From contig OZ017770.1 in NCBI GenBank assembly GCA_963969345.1, forward strand, positions 8,069,246 to 8,133,245: DNA of 64,000 nt, written 5' to 3'. Every line of letters starts with the position of its first letter. Positions within the stretch are counted from its first letter, which is position 1. The notes beneath the pieces were generated by a model, which did not search any database, had not been told where the DNA came from, and saw nothing but the letters and a program-made list of their open reading frames with translations. Below are positions 58,471 through 64,000 of the stretch, piece by piece. The DNA is from Turbatrix aceti. Lineage: Eukaryota > Nematoda > Chromadorea > Rhabditida > Panagrolaimidae. A program made the position numbers and the translations under genes.

Positions 58471-59009
58471 CAGAGTTGTTCAATTCGACAATTTTCAGTG
58501 CTCGCTCTGCTCGCGCTCTTTGAGCAATTCAATTTTCCGTGCTCGCTCTGCTCATGCTCTTTGAGTTCCTAAAATTTTCGCGCTCGCTCTGCTCGCGCTC
58601 TTTTATTCTCAGATCCTCTGCTCTTGCTCTGCTCACGCTCGTGAGTTGAGCAGGAGCGAGCAATGAGCAAACATGGCTCACACAAAAAAAGTGAATTTTA
58701 AGACACAAATTCAGTCCTTTGCTAAAAGAAATACCGCATATTGCTTGGAGATACCTCCAACATCGTGTTTTTGATCGAAACTACCAGTATTTTTGTATTT
58801 GTGGCACTAAATTTATAGTGAGCAGTGCTCATTTTAAAAATTTCTCGCGCTCGCTCTGCTCGCGCTCTTTGAGCAATTCAATTTCTCGTGCTCGCTCTGC
58901 TCATGCTCATTGAGCACTCTAATTTTTCGCGCTCGCTCCGCTCGCGCTCGTGAGCTGAGCAGGAGCGAGCAGTGAGCAGGAGCAATTTGGTGAGCATCGA
59001 ACAACTCTG
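58471..59009. mobile_element. hAT-type non-autonomous element made of GCTCGCTCTGCTCGCGCTC words
   Basis: Terminal inverted repeats CAGAGTTGTTC and GAACAACTCTG are flanked by an identical 8-mer, GTTTAAAG, at 58463-58470 and 59010-59017. CAG ends and an 8-bp duplication are diagnostic of hAT elements. Two word arrays, about 58497-58660 and 58845-58985, are each closed by the complementary GAGCAGGAGCGAGCA. The interior encodes nothing. It sits in the intron just before the broken TMEM245 exon. Confidence 0.88.
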
Positions 59010-59056
59010 GTTTAAAGGTATTTCTGTGTTTTCCGGATATTTTTTACTTTTTCAGA

Positions 59057-59560
59057 TAAGCCACCCGTATGTCACTGGCCTCGTTATCATTGATGGCATA
59101 TACGGGAGGGGACCAAGGCATAAAATCCGGCCGCAAAAGCCGGCCGGCTTTTCGATTCAAGGCCGGCCGAAAAAGCCGGGAAAAGCCGGAAAAAAATTCA
59201 AAAGTTGATTTTTTTTGAAAAAAATATGGTTTTCTGACGTTTTTGTGCTTCATTTGTCTTTTTTTTTTACTTTTTACCACATGGGAATTTAATATTATGC
59301 ATTTTTTTATAACATTAGGTTGTTTAATAAAAATTTTTTTTTCTAAATTTGGTCAAATTTTGTAAAAATAACCTTAAAATAAAGCACGAAAATTTTTTTC
59401 AAAAAATAGGCCGCGGCCTGAAAATTTAGGCCGGACGCAAGCCGGCCGGCGGCCTTATTTTTAGGCCGGTTTTATGCCTTGGATATGACTTCTAGGTGCG
59501 ATCATCGGTCCCATCATCCTGTATACCGTGCTTGCTCTAATCGACATTGTTTCCCAGAGT
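59057..59560 (+). pseudogene. Broken TMEM245 exon copy, split by a foldback element
   Basis: After a TTTTTCAG acceptor the plus strand encodes [19 protein letters not shown], matching the [18 protein letters not shown] of the intact gene at 63.7 kb. The match resumes after the insertion with [20 protein letters not shown] (59490-59550). Retention of the acceptor means a DNA-level copy, in the opposite orientation to the intact gene. The inserted element at 59114-59481 carries multiple stops, so this copy is not functional as it stands. Listed as broken. Confidence 0.75.
59114..59481. mobile_element. Foldback element made of GGCCGG words, inserted in a TMEM245 copy
   Basis: Perfect 12-bp inverted ends CAAGGCATAAAA and TTTTATGCCTTG enclose GC-rich GGCCGGC/AAGCCGG words near each end and an AT-rich core. 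The flanking 8-mers GAGGGGAC (59106-59113) and GATATGAC (59482-59489) agree at five of eight positions, a possible diverged target duplication. Homology to the TMEM245 exon stops at one end and restarts at the other, which defines the insertion independently. Confidence 0.75.
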
Positions 59561-59619
59561 CTAAGAATTCTGCCATTTTTTTTGCATTCATTTTGCTTTT
59601 GGACATTTATGGAATTTTT

Positions 59620-59697
59620 GGGCGCGGGTGGCCCAGTGGTGTGCGGCGCGTCCCTTCAAGGAAATCGAGGTCGAAGGTTCGATCCCGCTTGGGCGCA
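59620..59697 (+). repeat. tRNA-derived element (Pol III A and B boxes)
   Basis: TGGCCCAGTGG (59629-59639) fits the A box and GGTTCGATCCC (59676-59686) the B box, at normal tRNA spacing. The flanks GGCGCGGG and CTTGGGCGC hint at an acceptor stem, but the T-stem does not pair, so this is a degenerate tRNA-like sequence or SINE head rather than a working tRNA. Confidence 0.6.
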
Positions 59698-59765
59698 GCG
59701 GTTTTCTACAACTCAATCATTCTTTCAAACTTCAAACCACACCACACCAAAAACACGTCCCGTCC

Positions 59766-59965
59766 CCACCCAAGGTAATCTGTAAATGGGTTTACAGCGT
59801 CTGTACATTTAAAAATACAGACAAAAATACGGACCATTTAATTTAACGGGTCTTATCTGTGCAGACTCTGGAAATGATCTGCACAGACTCTGTATTTTGT
59901 CCGTATTTCATCTGTAAATCACGCTTAAATGTACATTTAAGAAGTGATTTACCTATAGGTATACC
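59766..59965. repeat. TGTACATTTA/GCAGACTCTG foldback repeat, copy 1
   Basis: A stretch rich in short inverted motifs: CCCAAGGTAATCTGTAAATG at its start, TCTGTGCAGACTCTG and ATCTGCACAGACTCTGTA in the middle, AAATGTACATTTAAG and GATTTACC at its end. Similar words recur at 62740-62925, so both belong to one repeat family. Confidence 0.55.
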
Positions 59966-62739
59966 AATTTTTTCGCTCAAAACAGTATTTCTGAAAATAA
60001 CTACAAATACCACAAAAAAACACTTTTTTGACGTTTTGCACTTGTAATAGTGCGCCGCAACGTGCAAAAAGCTCCCGATTATTTTTCCCGTTTGAAATTA
60101 AAGTTAACAAAAGTAAAAGAGGCTACCATTTCAACAGCGTAGTACTGTGGATGCCGTGAATAACTTTTGCTGGTTTAATTTTCGAAATAAATTTTTCCCG
60201 TTTGGAGCTGAGTGGTGCAATCATTGGCTACCATTATACAGCGAAAACTGTGGATGCCATGAAAACCATCCAACCCCAATTTTTGAACCGACCTGATAGA
60301 TGAATTTCACTGATGCGCGAGTTGATCGCCCGTCAAGGGAGTTGTCGATGGCAGATGGGTTGCTCGTCTGAGACGATATCGCGTCGTAGGAGTCTGTAAT
60401 TGAAAAAATACGTTATTATTTTTTATATTGCAATCTAAATAAATACCCAGCCCGTATTTTTTTTCAAAAAAAACTCACAAAATCCTAAAACATCTGAAAC
60501 ACATTATTAAAATTTTCGTTTTTATATTTTTTTCGAAATTTTAATTGCCCCGAAACATACCGAATTGTCCTGAAACTTAGTTACAGCTTATTTTTTTTTC
60601 TATTTTTTTGTAACAACAAAACAAAACTTACGGCAATAATACCTAAAAGCGACAAAAATTAGACGACAAGCGCGCTTCGGACAAAACTACAAAGTAGGTA
60701 TAGAAGGGTTTTGGCAACCCATTTCACCATTTTTCTCACAAAAGTTTAATAACATCAAATGACAACTACAAAATAACAATAAAAAAGCCAAATTCATAGA
60801 TATTCAAGGGTTTGTAAACCCGTCACCTCCAAAAAGATAGTAATTTATTTACAAAAAAACCACATTCACCCATTTTGCCAAAACAAACTCACAGAAATCT
60901 GAAAACATGATTCTCATCCCGTTTTTTTGCAAAATAAATAAATCACGGCTAAAAAACTTACTGCCAAGCACGTTGATTTCGAGGTCCCCTTCATTGCAGT
61001 CGGTTTACCTAAAAACAGAAGATTTAGTTGGGTTTCTAAGTTTTTCTTCAAACTTGCATTAAATTCGGAGAGAACCAGATTTTGACGTCATCTGAAACTT
61101 TGGGTGAAAACAATAACGAAGCCCAAAAATTAGTATGCCCTCAATTTCATGCCAACTGCCTTTCAACCAATTTTTTTCCCTTTTCTGCGATTGTGAAACC
61201 GATCTTGGCCCCCATCTGTCGCTGCGCAATCCTACCTAACAAATCGCAAGTACTTATCACACAACCGCAAAAAAGGTCAAAAACCGAGTGAAACTTGGTT
61301 GGTTATCAAAAAAATCGTCTTTATACCCCAAAACTTTGAAAAGTTAAAAAACTTACATTGGTAGCATCATAACATCGATGTTAGCATTGAGAAAGTTGCC
61401 CATGAATTGCAATCGCTTGGAGGACGTCGCCGGAGGAATCTGAAACAAAAAACAAATAAATTAACGCCAAAAAACATCAATTAGAACACGCCCGAGAAAA
61501 AAAAGAACATAGAAAAAAAACAAAGTTCGACTGATCAACCCGAGCGCAGCGAAGTAACATTCGCGTTGAGACTCCTCAACAATCGAAAAGTCGCAGAATG
61601 CGCAAGTCGTAAAATTAATTTGACGAAATTAATTTGAAAATTCCAAAACATTGGTTTTTGAATATATATTTTTATGTTTTCAATGTTGACAAAATAGAAT
61701 CGATTATTGTCTTTCAAATAGTCCTACTCGCGTTTTACAAAATTTTTATTTTTGACAAAATTCAAGGAGGTGTACTAGAAAAATCATTACTCGCCCGAAA
61801 ATAAAGCTAAATACCCAGTTCAAAGTGATTTCAAAGCACAACTAAATTCTCTATCTGGTAAAAATATGAAATTCTGTCATTATTACTTCAAAGTTACCGT
61901 AAAATTGAAATTTCCGACAACATTCTGATAATCGGAACGTTTTCGGAACTTTTTCGAAGCGTAATCCAAAAACTAAAATCAGCATCGCATTCTACAGTAT
62001 CTTTTACATCTGGAGTGATTGTTTCAGGATTTTATCTTTTTTCCGCGCGCCAGTGCAAATTTTCTTCTGAACCCCACTTTTTTTGATGAACGAACTCCAA
62101 AATTTTTCAAAGTAGGGTTTGGCAAAAAAATCGGCATGGGGCGCATTTATACCGGATTTTTACGAATAGATATAACCTGGGGTAGAAATGAACGCAGAAT
62201 CCAATGGCGTACTCAGTTTTTTGATCAAAGTTCTAAAAACTTCCGAAAACCTAAATTTTCTTAGAAAATTTTTTTGGAACCGTTTTTTTCGACATTTCTA
62301 AGTTGACATGGTATACTTTTTTGTAAAAAATAAGTTAGTGAATTTTGTTGGGCTTCAGAATTGCTTTTAATTTTGTTTCCAGCTCGTTTTATTCGCATGC
62401 AGTGATTTTTCTACCACACCTCCTTCAATTTTGATAATTTTGACGAAATCAAAAAAATCATACGTGCCATTTGAAAGTACACATTTTACTTATCATGTAC
62501 CAAAATTTTTGAAAACAAAACTCAATTATTGATCGAGTTGTGATTTTTTATTTAAAATGTCCTCGAATTCAGCAGTTTTCGAACTCGATAAGCTTTTATG
62601 CACATATCGACAGGAATGAACGATTATCATTTTTTGAATTGCAATTTATAGTTTCAACGACGGTTTGAAAACAGAGGGTAACAAAACAAAAAACACGAAT
62701 TCTCATTTTAAGGGCATGTTTCCTTGATTATCCTTATCT
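59966..62739. other. AT-rich interval with possible isolated minus-strand exons
   Basis: Two minus-strand segments look like spliced exons. 61357-61439 (acceptor TTTCAG, donor GTAAG) reads IPPATSSKRLQFMGNFLNAN in one open frame. 60293-60393 (acceptor ATTACAG, donor GTCGG) reads SYDAISSQTSNPSAIDNSL. A third, 60964-61009, lies between them, but its only open frames do not join both neighbours in phase. I recognise no family. They may be part of a gene that I cannot complete or of a decayed one. Confidence 0.3.
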
Positions 62740-62925
62740 GTGGATTAGATTATCTGTATATCTGTACATTTAACAGTTAAGCTTTTTACTCTGTACATTT
62801 TACATAACTCCCGTTTTAATATGTACAGAGCCTGTAAACGGTCGGTTAAATGTGCAGAGTCTGTAAACCGTGTGTAAAATGTGCAGACTCTGTAAATTTA
62901 CATTTAACAGACCTTGGGCAAGCAG
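62740..62925. repeat. TGTACATTTA/GCAGACTCTG foldback repeat, copy 2
   Basis: Words such as CTGTACATTTAACAG, TGTACAGAGCCTGTAAAC, TGTGCAGAGTCTGTAAAC and TGTGCAGACTCTGTAAAT follow one another, ending TTTAACAGACCTTGGG, the complement of the CCCAAGGT start of copy 1. Confidence 0.55.
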
Positions 62926-63616
62926 AGTTTGCGAGCTCAGGGTGCACGTATCGCAATGCCGGATGGAAAATACAAACATTGTTCAAACGCCTGTTTCTCC
63001 ATGAGTGACCCTCTTCTGAAATACATTAATTGTTGTATACGCATAAGAATTCCAATAAATAAAATTCTTTTGCAATCATATTTATTTTTTTATATGTACT
63101 TGCAAAAAACATGCCTATGTGATGGATACGGTTTGGACTTTCTTTTCTCACCAGTCAAGTTTTCAATGTTGGCTATTTTATGAGCAAGTAATAAGCAAAT
63201 TTAACAAAACTTTATTCCAACACAAACAATCTCGCAACATAATTACGTAACATATAAAATGCGAAAAGATATGAATCATCATCTCTTTTCGTACGATATA
63301 CGTAATCTCTCTCGGTGTTGTTTATTTCGAAACCGAGTGGAGGTAGAGAATGACGGAGACACATTTTGTTATCAGTCTTGCCAATCCATAGCCCAATCAC
63401 GTCGCCAAACCAGATGTTTGGCATTGTCTACGGTTGGCTCCGGTTCTATCAAGGTCTACTAAATATAAACTTTTAAACAAATGAATATCTTTATTACGAC
63501 TACCCTTGAACAGCCTGTCTAACCGAAAAACAATTAATTAACCGTTAAATAAAAAAAGCAAGCATAAACAAAAAAACAACCGTGCAAAAATAATAAATGC
63601 AAAAATGGCAGGAATT

Positions 63617-64000
<384 letters not shown>

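Noticed and set aside
59620..59697. Functional tRNA gene
   Set aside because: A and B boxes are good, but the T-stem does not pair and the acceptor ends do not match cleanly; kept only as a tRNA-like repeat.

Overview
The window is nuclear DNA of a small invertebrate animal, most likely a nematode. The genes are dense, are cut by many introns of about 45-90 bp, and lie on both strands. They encode metazoan families such as ephrin, AP-4 bHLH, an Ir25a/GLR-7 type receptor, SLC6, FMRFamide-like GPCR and an amidated neuropeptide precursor. Fully GPI-type ephrins, a [11 protein letters not shown] cuticle-like protein and a serine carboxypeptidase S28 fit a nematode best, but the species cannot be fixed from sequence alone. 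All gene models were joined by hand from GT-AG introns, keeping reading phase; for every model where I summed the exons the total is a multiple of three.

Layout. 0-12 kb: the 5' part of a cyclic-nucleotide-gated channel (-), a CDC50/TMEM30 flippase subunit (+), an -M/LRLamide neuropeptide gene (+), a three-PAN-domain secreted protein (+), a secreted lipocalin-domain protein (-) and a Thr-rich/Gln-rich secreted protein (-). 12-25 kb: a repeat-rich zone with two intact genes (-) that fuse a DUF1759 (BEL/Pao Gag-like) region to a single transmembrane helix, a third decayed copy (+), low-complexity foldback elements with hAT hallmarks, an Ir25a-like receptor (-) with a decayed copy of its first exon nearby, and a 481-bp inverted repeat. 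25-36 kb: AP-4/hlh-11 (+), an SLC6 transporter (-), a two-domain saposin-like protein (+) and an Ala/Pro/Gly-rich structural protein (+). 36-57 kb: a GPI ephrin (-), a gene-poor stretch of about 5.8 kb, a peptide GPCR (-), an S28 peptidase with a GPI-type tail (-), a small protein with an N-myristoylation signature (+) and a membrane carboxylesterase-like protein that lacks the catalytic serine (-). 57-64 kb: a repeat graveyard with hAT-type foldback elements carrying 8-bp target duplications, a tRNA-like element, a broken TMEM245 copy split by one foldback element, and the 3' end of the intact TMEM245 gene (-).

Many genes belong to neuronal and sensory signalling (CNG channel, Ir25a-like receptor, peptide precursor, peptide receptor, SLC6, ephrin, cholinesterase-like protein), but nothing in the sequence shows that they are co-regulated. 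The most unusual content is the Gag-like transmembrane gene family, the long perfect inverted repeat, and the group of foldback elements each built from one short word and its reverse complement.
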